Source: Porphyromonadaceae bacterium UBA7207
GTDB taxonomy: Bacteria > Bacteroidota > Bacteroidia > Bacteroidales > Muribaculaceae
Reading direction: 5' to 3'
Length of the DNA stretch: 64,000 nt
Assembly: GCA_002490635.1 (NCBI GenBank)
Contig: DKUJ01000023.1
Coordinates: 29,348 to 93,347 of the forward strand
Shown here one piece after another: positions 35,070-43,741 of the stretch (position 1 is its first letter; each line of letters opens with the position of its first letter). A program made the position numbers and the translations under genes. The notes beneath the pieces are model-generated. The model saw nothing but the letters and a program-made list of their open reading frames with translations. It was not told where the DNA came from and did not search any database.

Positions 35070-36611
35070 TTAGGCGGGTTGGTGAGCTGGTCTCAGAAGG
35101 TCGTTTACTGTTTTGGCCGGAGTGAATGTGAATGCCGGCACTTCGATGAACACGGTGTTCCATTTGCTCATTGCGCCGTTCCAGAGACCGGGCAGCTCGA
35201 GGGCGCGCAGTTCGCGGCCTTCGAGGCTCTTGGAGGAAATGAAGCCTGTGGCATGGTCCACATAGTCGGGCAGGTTGTAGCGGCTGCCGTCGGGGCGCTT
35301 GATGTAGCAGGCGAGGTCCACCGGGTTGAAGTGTGTGCTTTGTTTCATCATCTCGGCGTTCTCGGGTTTCGACAGGTCGATCTGCGAGGATTCCAGAATC
35401 TGGCACGATACCACGGTGTTTCCGGAGTCGGCGGCGAGGTAAGGTCCGCCTCCTGGTTCTCCTTCGTTGCGTACCATGCCGCAGACACGCAGCGGCCGGT
35501 CGAGAATTTCCAGCAGAACCTTGGTTTTCTCCTGCGGTGTCTGAGCCTGTTGCAGTGCCTTGCAGTCGCTGACCATGGTGTTGACCAGAGCAGTGGCGTT
35601 GGCGATTGCTTCGCTGTCGGGATTGTTGCTGAGGGCATTGATGTGCCGGAGAATGGTGTCGTGTACCACAATGAGGCAGCCGCCGAGAATTTTCTTGTAT
35701 TCGACGGATTTTTCGCGCAGGGCGCTGTTGGCGATGTTGTCGATGTTTTTTATGAACACCACAGCGGAATCGATGTCGTTGAGATTCTCTATAAGCGCTC
35801 CATGACCTCCCGGGCGGAACACGAGCCGACCTTCGGAATCGCGGAACAGATCGTTTCCGGGAGTTACGGCAATGGTGTCGGTGGATGGTTTCTGTTCGGA
35901 GAGTCCTACCACGAAGTTTGCTCCGGTCTCCTTTTCAATCTGAGGAATGGCCTGGCCGAGTTTCTCATCGAACAGCTGCCGGTGGTTGGCGGATACTGTG
36001 AAGTGCACGTTGACCACGCCGTTGGCGTTCATTGCCATTTCGGCGGCTTCGCGGAGCTGCTCTTCCATTGCGGTGGCATCGCCGGCAGGATAGCAGTGGA
36101 ACTTGAGGAGCGCTTTGGGAAGGGCTCCGTAGTTCAGTCCTTCGGGGAGTATGATGGCGGCGACAACGTCCTTGTGGCGGTTTTCGGCCAGCAGCTCGTC
36201 GACGGTTTTGCCGTGCAGGCGTCCGACGGCTTCGGAGAGGTCGGAGAAAAATGCGAACTTATGGATGTTGGCGAGAAGCTGTTCCACGTCGCTACCGGGT
36301 GCCGGGATGGCCTCTGTGGAGTTTACGAATGCGAACAGCTCCTTGAACATGCGCGATGCCGCGCCGGAGGCAGGTACGAATTTGAGTACTTCTCCGCCGT
36401 CGGCGAGATATTTTTCCCAGCGGGTGAGAGCCTTTCGGGCAGTCTCTTCATCGATTGTGAGTATGCTTTCGTCGTCGGTGGATGCGGGACGGACGATGCG
36501 CAGGTATGGGAAGCCGTTGCGGAAGTCGGCAAGCTGTTTTTCCAGAGTGGCTTCGCTGATTCCTTTTTCCTTGAGGAGATTCAGGTCGGCCTCGGTTAGG
36601 TTCAGTTCCAT
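35070..36611 (-). CDS. DUF4301-family protein
   Basis: A 513-residue soluble protein of the DUF4301 family. Recognisable segments: LLKEKGISEATLEKQLADFR, EVLKFVPASGAASRMFKEL (a GAASRMFK motif like that of nucleotidyltransferases), FRPGGHGALIENLNDIDSAV and STHFNPVDLACYIKRPDGSR. The GAASR segment and the later acidic residues hint at a nucleotide-sugar or nucleotide-binding fold, but function is unknown. It lies directly upstream of gmk. Confidence 0.85.
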   Translation of the reverse strand: MELNLTEADLNLLKEKGISEATLEKQLADFRNGFPYLRIVRPASTDDESILTIDEETARKALTRWEKYLADGGEVLKFVPASGAASRMFKELFAFVNSTEAIPAPGSDVEQLLANIHKFAFFSDLSEAVGRLHGKTVDELLAENRHKDVVAAIILPEGLNYGALPKALLKFHCYPAGDATAMEEQLREAAEMAMNANGVVNVHFTVSANHRQLFDEKLGQAIPQIEKETGANFVVGLSEQKPSTDTIAVTPGNDLFRDSEGRLVFRPGGHGALIENLNDIDSAVVFIKNIDNIANSALREKSVEYKKILGGCLIVVHDTILRHINALSNNPDSEAIANATALVNTMVSDCKALQQAQTPQEKTKVLLEILDRPLRVCGMVRNEGEPGGGPYLAADSGNTVVSCQILESSQIDLSKPENAEMMKQSTHFNPVDLACYIKRPDGSRYNLPDYVDHATGFISSKSLEGRELRALELPGLWNGAMSKWNTVFIEVPAFTFTPAKTVNDLLRPAHQPA

Positions 36612-36657
36612 TTTATGGCAGGTATTATCAGGTATTATTCAGGTGGTTTTTGGTTTT

Positions 36658-38715
36658 TCAATCGGTGGAAATGCGCTTTATGAGGTTGTAGGCCGGCAGT
36701 ATTCCGAGTTCTCCGGCTTTGCTGAGGTCGGCGATGCCGGGATTGCGGCTGCCTTGGCGCAGATACATGAAGCCGCGGTTGAAGTAGGCTTCTCCGAAGT
36801 CGGGCTTGCATTCTATGGCCTTGGAGTAGGCTTCGATGGCTGCGGATATGTCGCCTTTGAGGTACAGGATGTTGCCTTTGTTGAACCATACCACGGCTGT
36901 GGCCGGTGAAATCGCCAGTGCGCTGTCGAGGTCGGCTTCCACCTTGTCGAGCGCTGCCATCCGTAGCGGTATGCGTGCCGCGCCGTCGTTGTTCTCGCTG
37001 TGCTGCAGCAGGTAGCTGCCGTAGCGGGCCTGGGCACGCACTATGTAGGCGATGGCGAGGTCGGAGGCCATGTCGAGCGCACGGGTTGCATCGCGTTCGG
37101 CGTTCAGGTAGTCGCGCACGGTGAGAAAGTCGAGCGCACGTCCGATGTAGTCGACAGGCCGTCCCTGATGGGTGGCGAGATATGAGTTGTAGTAATCGAT
37201 GCTCTGGAAATGGTTTGCGGCAGTGCTCTGGTCGATGGACGGGGTGTTGTTGGCCACGTTGAGGATAAAACGGAGCATGCGCGTGGCGTTGAGGTCGTCG
37301 ACTTCGCGGATATAGACGCTGCCGGGGCGCAGTTCGCTCGGAGAGGAATAGAACGACAGCAGGAAATATGGCTCTATCTCTATGTTCATGTTGCGGTCCT
37401 GCACGCGGCCACGGATTGCGCTGTTGTTGTATTCGCGGCGGAGAGTGGCGTTGTCGTCGATGGTGAGGAGGCTCTTGAAGCGGCGTTCGGTAATGGCTTC
37501 CGGCACATTGTCGGCGCTGGGTGGCGTATTGTCGCCGGAGCCGTTGGCGCTGTCGGCGGTGACATCGTCGGCAACGGTGTCGCCGGCCGGAGGAAGTGCG
37601 GCGGTGAGACGGCGCGCGCGGTCGTAGTCGCGTTCGGCGTCGGATAGACGTCCCATGTCGCGGTTTATGTTGCCGCGCATGTATGCCGCTCCGGGAAAAT
37701 CAGGGAAGCGTTCGGCCACGCGGTCGATGTCGTCCAGAGCCTGGCTGTAGTTGCCTTTGGCCTGGTTTATCATGGCGCGGTTGTAGAGAGCGCGGTAGTT
37801 GTCGGGGTCGAGCTCGAGCACGCGGTTGAAATCTTCCAGAGCAAGGTCGTTGGCACTCACTTCAGCCAGCAGCAGCGCGCGGTTGAACAGGGCGGTGCGG
37901 TTCAGCGGGTCGAGGGTGAGGGCGTAATCATAGTCGGCCATGGCGCCGTTGTAGGAGTCGAGCTGGTATCGCAGGAAGGCACGGTTGATGTACAGTCCTG
38001 GCTGGTTCGGCAGCAGGCGGATGGCCTGCTCGATGTCGTCGAGGGCACGGTTGTAGTCCTGGCTGGAGTTTATGGCTATGTCGGCGCGCATGATGTAGGC
38101 GTTGGCGTCGTTATGGTCCAGTTCGAGCGCGCGGTCGATGTCGGCCGCCGCAGCTGTGGTGTCGGCAGTGGCCAGCAGCAGCCTTGCGCGGCCGAGATAG
38201 CCGTTGTCGAACGAGGGGTAGTAGCGCAACAGTTCATCGAAGGTTTCGCGGGCGCCGGAGTAATCTTCGATGTCGGTCTGTGCGAGGGCTTTGTTGAAGA
38301 GCAGCTGGCGGTTGCGTGGCAGCAGACGCAGAGCGTTGTCGTAGTCCTCGATGGCGGCTCTGTCGAGCCCGAGATTCTGCCTGGCCACGCCGCGCACTTC
38401 GTAGGCGTCGGTGAGGAACGGATTCAGTTCGATTGCCTTGGACGCGTCGGCTTCGGCACCGCGGAAATCGTCGAGGTTGATTTTCGCCACCGACCGCAGG
38501 AAGTATGGCTGTGCCATGTATGGCTTGGCGGCGATGGCCTGGTTGAAATACTGGATCGAGAGCATGTAGTCCTCGAAGTATAGAGCGTTCTGGCCTATGC
38601 GCATCACCTGGTCGGTGTTCACCTGGCCCGAAGCCAGCGAGGGCAGCAGCAGTGTCAGCAGCATTGCCGCTGCAACAATCAGACGGCTTGTTATATTGTG
38701 AGAATGGATTGTCAT
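36658..38715 (-). CDS. Tetratricopeptide-repeat protein
   Basis: A 685-residue exported protein. After a signal peptide (LIVAAAMLLTLLLPSLASG) it carries many TPR units, such as DYDNALRLLPRNRQLLFNKA, DIDRALELDHNDANAYIMRA and DFNRVLELDPDNYRALYNRA. The middle (about 395-500) is a low-complexity, threonine- and aspartate-rich break followed by a non-TPR region, then further TPRs. It probably acts as a periplasmic protein-interaction scaffold. A TATATTTG promoter box is 14 bases upstream. Confidence 0.88.
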   Translation of the reverse strand: MTIHSHNITSRLIVAAAMLLTLLLPSLASGQVNTDQVMRIGQNALYFEDYMLSIQYFNQAIAAKPYMAQPYFLRSVAKINLDDFRGAEADASKAIELNPFLTDAYEVRGVARQNLGLDRAAIEDYDNALRLLPRNRQLLFNKALAQTDIEDYSGARETFDELLRYYPSFDNGYLGRARLLLATADTTAAAADIDRALELDHNDANAYIMRADIAINSSQDYNRALDDIEQAIRLLPNQPGLYINRAFLRYQLDSYNGAMADYDYALTLDPLNRTALFNRALLLAEVSANDLALEDFNRVLELDPDNYRALYNRAMINQAKGNYSQALDDIDRVAERFPDFPGAAYMRGNINRDMGRLSDAERDYDRARRLTAALPPAGDTVADDVTADSANGSGDNTPPSADNVPEAITERRFKSLLTIDDNATLRREYNNSAIRGRVQDRNMNIEIEPYFLLSFYSSPSELRPGSVYIREVDDLNATRMLRFILNVANNTPSIDQSTAANHFQSIDYYNSYLATHQGRPVDYIGRALDFLTVRDYLNAERDATRALDMASDLAIAYIVRAQARYGSYLLQHSENNDGAARIPLRMAALDKVEADLDSALAISPATAVVWFNKGNILYLKGDISAAIEAYSKAIECKPDFGEAYFNRGFMYLRQGSRNPGIADLSKAGELGILPAYNLIKRISTD

Positions 38716-38728
38716 AGCTATTTAAGTG

Positions 38729-38736
38729 CAAATATA
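38729..38736 (-). promoter_or_regulatory. -7 promoter box of the TPR gene
   Basis: On the minus strand this is TATATTTG, matching TAnnTTTG, 13 bases before the start codon. It probably also serves the DUF4301-gmk-nadD-DUF5063-M18 run downstream. Confidence 0.45.
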
Positions 38737-38926
38737 GCAAGAATTCGACGAAACATAATAACGAATATCGGGCGAAGCCCGGTTCGTGGTCGCGAAGCGA
38801 ATTATGTGAGTCGGATTATACGCGGAATATGTCGGTAGGACACCGTGCTATTTATGATGCCGGCAATCTTTTTCGCCCTGTGCTTTGTTATAATGAAGCA
38901 CAATACATCTCAAAAGACAATATACG

Positions 38927-39385
38927 ATGAAGTTAGCAGAAGCATTGAGCAATAGAGCCCGACTTACCGAAAAGGTCTCCCAGCTGAGAGTGCGCCTTAA
39001 TGACTGCGTGAAGATTCAGGAAGGCGACACGCCGGCAGAGCAGCCCGAAGATGTGATAGCAGAACTCGACGGTACTTTGGACGAACTGCGCTCGCTGATA
39101 TACCGCATAAACCTCACAAATACGCTTGCAGAGGTTGATGGGCAGACGATAACGTCGCTTCTTGCCAGGCGGGATGTCCTTGCAATGAAGGCGAAGACTC
39201 TGGGTGAGGCGCTTAAGGTGCTGACCGAAAGGGAAGACCGCTACAACCGCAGTGAAATACGGTTTGTAAGAACGGTCGATGTAAAGGATTTCCGCCATAT
39301 CTACGACCGCAGCGCTGCTGAGCTGCGTGAACTCGACCTGAAAATCCAGGCAGTAGGCTGGACAACCGAACTGGTGGAGAAATAG
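38927..39385 (+). CDS. DIP1984-family protein
   Basis: A 152-residue, helical, charged cytoplasmic protein without signal peptide. MKLAEALSNRARLTEKVSQL is the usual family opening, followed by the long helical part DGTLDELRSLIYRINLTNTL and YDRSAAELRELDLKIQAVGW. The family (once called septicolysin in some annotations) has no proven role. Coiled-coil formation is likely. It lies between a divergent TPR gene and the QueD-like gene, 254 bases upstream of the latter. Confidence 0.85.
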   Translation: MKLAEALSNRARLTEKVSQLRVRLNDCVKIQEGDTPAEQPEDVIAELDGTLDELRSLIYRINLTNTLAEVDGQTITSLLARRDVLAMKAKTLGEALKVLTEREDRYNRSEIRFVRTVDVKDFRHIYDRSAAELRELDLKIQAVGWTTELVEK

Positions 39386-39639
39386 GCAGACATATACCAT
39401 ACTCCGGCCGGGGAGGATGGGGGTGCTGCAAAAAAATATTTCAGGCCATCGGGCCAATGGAAACCCTTTACAGTGCAGGCCCGGCATTGTGCATAGCGGC
39501 ATATTGCAAAAGTCCCATACATAAAGGAAGCACAAATCACTACCACGCAGCAGCCATTCTCCCTGTCCGGTTTTATATAAGGAGAACGTCAGACAAAGAC
39601 CATATCCGCAATTCCAATTAATAACATAGACAGTACACA

Positions 39640-40209
39640 ATGAAAAGTATCACGACATTCACATTGCAGTACGCCCACCGCTTCTACGGGTTCAAGGGCG
39701 AGGCACAATATCTGCACGGCCACACCGGTACCTTGACAATCGAGGTCAAGGACTCAATCAACAAGGGTGTCAACATGGTATTCCCGTGCAACGAGATAAA
39801 GAAGACCGCATGGGATTTACTCAAGAACTTCGACCATGCGCTGGTGCTCCGTGAGGACGATCCTCTTCTGCCTGCCGTTCTCGGGGTTTACGAGCAGCAG
39901 GGCATAAAGGACGGCCATCCGCAGAACCTGCTCAAGGGTCCGGCTTTCAATACCGAACTGGCTACCGCATATCCCGATGCGCGCCTTGTCGTTACCAAGG
40001 AGACAATGACTGTGGAAGGGATGATAAAGATTGTATATGATCTGCTGAAGGACAAGCTGAACATCTGCAAGATAACCTTCACCAGCGGAGACAACGCCGC
40101 TTCCCAGGAATACACACCTGCAGGAACAATCGAGCGCTGTCCGCGCTGCGGTATCGCCCTCAGCGAGCAGGGAGTCTGCGAGAAGTGCGGGTACAGGAAA
40201 CCGCAGTAA
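39640..40209 (+). CDS. QueD/PTPS-like protein with C-terminal zinc ribbon
   Basis: A 189-residue protein of the 6-pyruvoyl/6-carboxy-tetrahydropterin synthase fold. The zinc triad is intact: His13 (YAHRFYG), His26 and His28 (LHGHTG). A later FDHALVL (Asp65, His66) matches the family Asp-His dyad. The position of the QueD catalytic Cys (CxxxHGH) is Ala22, and Pro49-Cys50 replace the usual Asp-Phe. Residues 71-110 form an extra loop. The C-terminus adds a four-Cys ribbon (C167, C170, C180, C183). In classical QueD the Cys deprotonates the substrate, so activity may differ. No other queuosine genes are in view. Confidence 0.8.
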   Translation: MKSITTFTLQYAHRFYGFKGEAQYLHGHTGTLTIEVKDSINKGVNMVFPCNEIKKTAWDLLKNFDHALVLREDDPLLPAVLGVYEQQGIKDGHPQNLLKGPAFNTELATAYPDARLVVTKETMTVEGMIKIVYDLLKDKLNICKITFTSGDNAASQEYTPAGTIERCPRCGIALSEQGVCEKCGYRKPQ

Positions 40210-40224
40210 GACAGCTACAGTCGC

Positions 40225-40274
40225 CAATCCCCAAAAGCCCGGCCTCATAATCGAGGCCGGGCTTTTGGGGATTG
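40225..40274. terminator. Bidirectional terminator hairpin
   Basis: A perfect 22-base inverted repeat (40225-40246 with 40253-40274, 6-base loop) lies between the convergent QueD-like and TonB-receptor-like genes. Its outer ends contain CCAAAA and TTTTGG, so T-rich 3' arms occur on both strands. Confidence 0.85.
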
Positions 40275-40279
40275 AGATG

Positions 40280-42361
40280 TCACAACCTCTTCATTTCGGC
40301 TTCGGCAGCCGGAGAGCCTTTATACCTGCTCTTGCGGGGCTGGAAGTTGTAGATGATGTTCAGCGATACGCCCCGCCGGTTATAACTCTGGCGTTTGTCG
40401 ACGAAAATGCCGTATGTGTTCATTGTCCAGTCGTTGTTGGAGGTGTTGAATATGTCGGTCGCCGACAGCTTTACAGTCAGCGATTTGTCCAGGAATGTCT
40501 TGCCCGCCGATGCATCCATTGTAAACCATGTGGTGCCGAAGCGGTTGGTGTGCATGTCGCCCCGGGTGCTTCCGCTGATATTGGCTGTTATCATCCAGCC
40601 GCGTGGCAACGATAACGTGTTGTCGAAGCAATAGGAGAATACAGGTTTGTTGTACCTGTTATTGTCAAGTATGAGCCATTGCCGGTACATTCCCACAGTG
40701 ACATTCGGAGTCCAGCGGCGCACGGGCTGGCTCCAGACAAGATACATGCTGAGTGCCGACACATCGATATTCTCAGGACACATAATCAACTGTAGGTTGT
40801 CCGCCGGATAAAGTTGCTTTACAAAAGCGTAGGTGTCGAGCGCACGGGTGAAGTCGGCCTGGAATATGAAGCCTTTCCACGTTGCGTACAGCTGGATGTC
40901 GTGCATTCTTTCGTCGCGCAGCCCCGGATTGCCCCCTTCGATTTCGTGAATTCCAGTATAGTTCAGCGAACCTGTAAGCTGTGAATATGGAGGCTTGACT
41001 GTGGCCATTTTATAGCTAAGACCCATATGTGATTCATCGTTGAATGAATATCCGAGGGAAATGTCGGGTGTGAGCATATGGTCGCGGCGGCTGAGGACTT
41101 CGTCGCGTTTGCCGTCGGCCTTGAAATCATAGTCGACATACTCATATCTCGCCCCGGCGGATAGGGAAAACTTGCCGAACATCCGCGACCATGATGCGAA
41201 AACCGCCGCTGATGTCTGCCTTGCATCTGTGAGCGAGGAGGGGATATACTGTCCTATCCGGGAGTTAAGCATGCGGAAGTCGAGTGTGGTCTGGGTGTGA
41301 CTGCCCTGGGTTCCTGCGGTTAAATCTCCCTTCCATAACGGGAAACCCAGATATAGCTTTCCTGCCCATAGGGTTGAACTGCGTTTTTCTGTGGAGTAGA
41401 CATCGGGGGTGGACGATTGGGGATAAGTGGTGGCGACGCTGTTGTCGGTGTTGGACTGGCGGAAGTCGCCGTCGAAGTGTAGCATATACTTTTCGGCGAA
41501 TGTGTTCTCATAATATAGCGATGCGAGATGGCTATGTGAGCGAATCCTCTTGTCGATATCGCGATACAGTGCCGGATTGTTGTCGAGCCACTCTGTGCCG
41601 GAGTTGCCGAAATCGCCACGCTCTGGGTTATAGCGGTAGTATGCTCCGAAAGACTGTGCCCCTCCGGTGTAGTCGAATCCGGATTTGACAGTGCCAGCCA
41701 CTGTAGGATAGGAATTATGCTGGCTGCTTCCCACAACAGTTTTCCTGCCGTTATACACGAGAGTGTTTGTGGTAGTACCGGTTGTGAGCGTATTGTTGTG
41801 ATTGACAGTGCCGTTGACAAACAGCTCCCAGTTTCCGCACCGGTAGCCCATAGCGAGATAGTCCATAACCGACCATTTGCGGTGCCGTTGAAGCTGGAGC
41901 TGGTCGGTCACCGACAGCCCCTGTACGAAATTCCGGCGGGTAGTGATCTTAAGCACTGCTCCTGTGGTACTCTCGTATGCAGCTCCTGGCGCCATGAGCA
42001 GTTCCACTTTCTTCATATTCGATGAAAGCAATTGCAGGAGTTCCTGCCCGTCGCGCATCGGCCTGCCGTCGATGTATATTTCGATATCTTTTTTGCCGAT
42101 TACTCCCACGGTGTTGTCCTGCACATTTATCAAAGGCAACTGTGCGAGCACGTCGAGTGCATTTCCGAGGCCGGCGAGATTTGTTCCGGGGATAGTTGAC
42201 ACAAGTGTCGAGCCGACAAGCTTCGTGGCCGGTTGCCTTGCAGTGACTACCACTTCCTGCAACTCTCGTGTGAGGCTGTCGGTCGGCTGCTGATTCTGTG
42301 CCATGGATATTCCTGTGGAGAGAATCGCGGTAAGGATTGTGATGAAAACTTTAGCGTTCAT
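40280..42361 (-). CDS. TonB-dependent-receptor-like outer-membrane protein
   Basis: A 693-residue barrel protein with signal MNAKVFITILTAILSTGISM. The N-terminal plug-like region includes TRELQEVVVTARQPATKLVG (a TonB-box-like VVVTA), QLPLINVQDNTVGVIGKKDI and a conserved-looking MKKVELLMAPGAAYESTTGA. The rest is strand-rich, with alternating polar and aromatic residues, and ends QPRKSRYKGSPAAEAEMKRL. No N-terminal carboxypeptidase-regulatory domain is present, so it is of the short family (outer-membrane beta-barrel family 3). It probably imports an unknown substrate and has its own promoter. The gene upstream is a membrane-anchored regulator. Confidence 0.85.
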   Translation of the reverse strand: MNAKVFITILTAILSTGISMAQNQQPTDSLTRELQEVVVTARQPATKLVGSTLVSTIPGTNLAGLGNALDVLAQLPLINVQDNTVGVIGKKDIEIYIDGRPMRDGQELLQLLSSNMKKVELLMAPGAAYESTTGAVLKITTRRNFVQGLSVTDQLQLQRHRKWSVMDYLAMGYRCGNWELFVNGTVNHNNTLTTGTTTNTLVYNGRKTVVGSSQHNSYPTVAGTVKSGFDYTGGAQSFGAYYRYNPERGDFGNSGTEWLDNNPALYRDIDKRIRSHSHLASLYYENTFAEKYMLHFDGDFRQSNTDNSVATTYPQSSTPDVYSTEKRSSTLWAGKLYLGFPLWKGDLTAGTQGSHTQTTLDFRMLNSRIGQYIPSSLTDARQTSAAVFASWSRMFGKFSLSAGARYEYVDYDFKADGKRDEVLSRRDHMLTPDISLGYSFNDESHMGLSYKMATVKPPYSQLTGSLNYTGIHEIEGGNPGLRDERMHDIQLYATWKGFIFQADFTRALDTYAFVKQLYPADNLQLIMCPENIDVSALSMYLVWSQPVRRWTPNVTVGMYRQWLILDNNRYNKPVFSYCFDNTLSLPRGWMITANISGSTRGDMHTNRFGTTWFTMDASAGKTFLDKSLTVKLSATDIFNTSNNDWTMNTYGIFVDKRQSYNRRGVSLNIIYNFQPRKSRYKGSPAAEAEMKRL

Positions 42362-42380
42362 TGTGAGTGATATTTTGCTG

Positions 42381-42413
42381 CAAAATTACTCACGTAAGCC
42401 ACGCTGTATCAAA
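42381..42413 (-). promoter_or_regulatory. Promoter of the TonB-receptor-like gene
   Basis: On the minus strand TTTG (42410-42413), 21 bases, then TAATTTTG (42381-42388), a full match to the Bacteroidota consensus. The leader is about 15 bases. Confidence 0.7.
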
Positions 42414-42504
42414 ATAAAAGTCTGACACAGTGGTTTGTAAAACGCTTATATATAGAAGTATAAAGCGACGCCTTGCCGAAAAATCTGACCGCGGGAAAAC
42501 GGAC

Positions 42505-43488
42505 TCAAAAAATGGTCGTGATATAGGAACCGATGGATTGCTCCGTTCCTTTGATACGGGATTTAAGCCTTGATTTACGTTTATACACCACTTCGGCGGT
42601 CTCGCCGAGAAGCAGACATATCGTGCGGGTCGAAAGTCCGCATGCAATATACACCAGGAGCCGGTAGTCCTCCGCCTTCATATCGGGATATATGTCTTTT
42701 GCTTTGGCAAGAATATTGTCGCGGCAGTCGTTCACCGCCTTCTCCATTTCGGAAAAAGAGTGGGTCCGCACCGATTCGATTTCACTTTTCACTTTGTCGA
42801 TTATCGCCTTCCGCTCGCTTTTCGTGCCTTGCGATTCATAGTAGGTCTGGCAAAGCGAGTCAATCAGGGCAAAGCGGTTTTCAAGTAGTCCGTGGAGTTT
42901 AGCCTCCAATCTGTCCACATCGCTACGAACAACACCGATCTCAGTTTTCAGTACCGATGCCTCGGCCATTATTGCATCATTCTGCGCGGATTGCAATTTC
43001 ATCCGCTGGCGCATCCATATTATGATTCCGGCGGCGATAAGCAGAACGACAATACCGACACTCATGTATAATTCACCTTTGGCACGCTCCTTATAGAGAA
43101 AGAACTCCTTTTCTTTCTGCAGATAAAGAGCGGTTGCAAGTGCGTTGGTGCTGTTCGAGGACTGAATCAACTCCTTCAGCCGCGAAGCCTTATCGAACTC
43201 GTCGGTCAGATTATGCTGTCCGTAATAGTCGATGGCTATATTGACTATGGTGTCGGTTGGAGCGGAAAGGTTGTTTACAACCAGAGCCTCACTGTACAGC
43301 AGTGCCCACCGTGCCATTGTCGCGGAATCCTGGAATTCCGACACGTCCACGCCGTTGAGTCTGGAGAGCGCTTCCGTAGGGTCGCTCTGCATGAGCTGTT
43401 GCGCCTCATCGAGCACTTCCGGCCGGGAACCGGAGTAACCGCATGCGGTTATGGCAAACAGGATGACTGTGTAGAGCAGACTGCGCAT
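42505..43488 (-). CDS. Membrane-anchored HTH regulator with lipoprotein-like N-terminus
   Basis: A 327-residue protein. MRSLLYTVILFAITACGYSG has a lipobox-like ITAC (Cys16). Residues about 20-135 form a helical, TPR-like sensing region (EALSRLNGVDVSEFQDSATM). A membrane segment is at 141-159, a coiled coil follows (163-200), and the C-terminal part (about 270-315) is a helix-turn-helix: DYRLLVYIACGLSTRTICLL with VVYKRKSRLKSRIKG. This layout, an outer sensor, one membrane helix and a cytoplasmic DNA-binding end, is found in Bacteroidota one-component regulators. It is well placed to control the adjacent TonB-receptor-like gene. Confidence 0.78.
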   Translation of the reverse strand: MRSLLYTVILFAITACGYSGSRPEVLDEAQQLMQSDPTEALSRLNGVDVSEFQDSATMARWALLYSEALVVNNLSAPTDTIVNIAIDYYGQHNLTDEFDKASRLKELIQSSNSTNALATALYLQKEKEFFLYKERAKGELYMSVGIVVLLIAAGIIIWMRQRMKLQSAQNDAIMAEASVLKTEIGVVRSDVDRLEAKLHGLLENRFALIDSLCQTYYESQGTKSERKAIIDKVKSEIESVRTHSFSEMEKAVNDCRDNILAKAKDIYPDMKAEDYRLLVYIACGLSTRTICLLLGETAEVVYKRKSRLKSRIKGTEQSIGSYITTIF

Positions 43489-43678
43489 AGGGCAAGATAT
43501 TAGATGGTGGATAAATATTGGCTGCTGCAAAGTTGAGAAAAGTTCCCGATTTGCGCAACCGAATATAATCCTTCGACGTTCAGTATGTTCTCAAGTAAAC
43601 TTCAAAACCGGAATTGCCTGGAGGCCACCTGCAATCAAGGTGTGCTCGACTTGTATGAGGCGGTCGTCCGGTAGTTTA

Positions 43679-43729
43679 AAAGGAAGCATGTCTCCTGCCC
43701 GGAATCCGGGTACGGGACATGCTTCCTTT
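43679..43729. terminator. Strong hairpin downstream of the BamE-like lipoprotein gene
   Basis: A 14-base perfect inverted repeat (43679-43692 with 43716-43729) encloses a second CCCGG/CCGGG stem. It lies 13 bases after the stop of the minus-strand lipoprotein gene and should end that transcript. The stretch 43489-43678 shows no gene; it holds only a weak CAACTTTG box near 43539-43546 for the regulator. Confidence 0.75.
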
Positions 43730-43741
43730 AGGATGATATCT

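Noticed and set aside
39386..39639. A preQ1 or other riboswitch before the QueD-like gene
   Set aside because: I looked for the preQ1 hairpin and its C-rich or A-rich tail and found no convincing match in this 254-base spacer.
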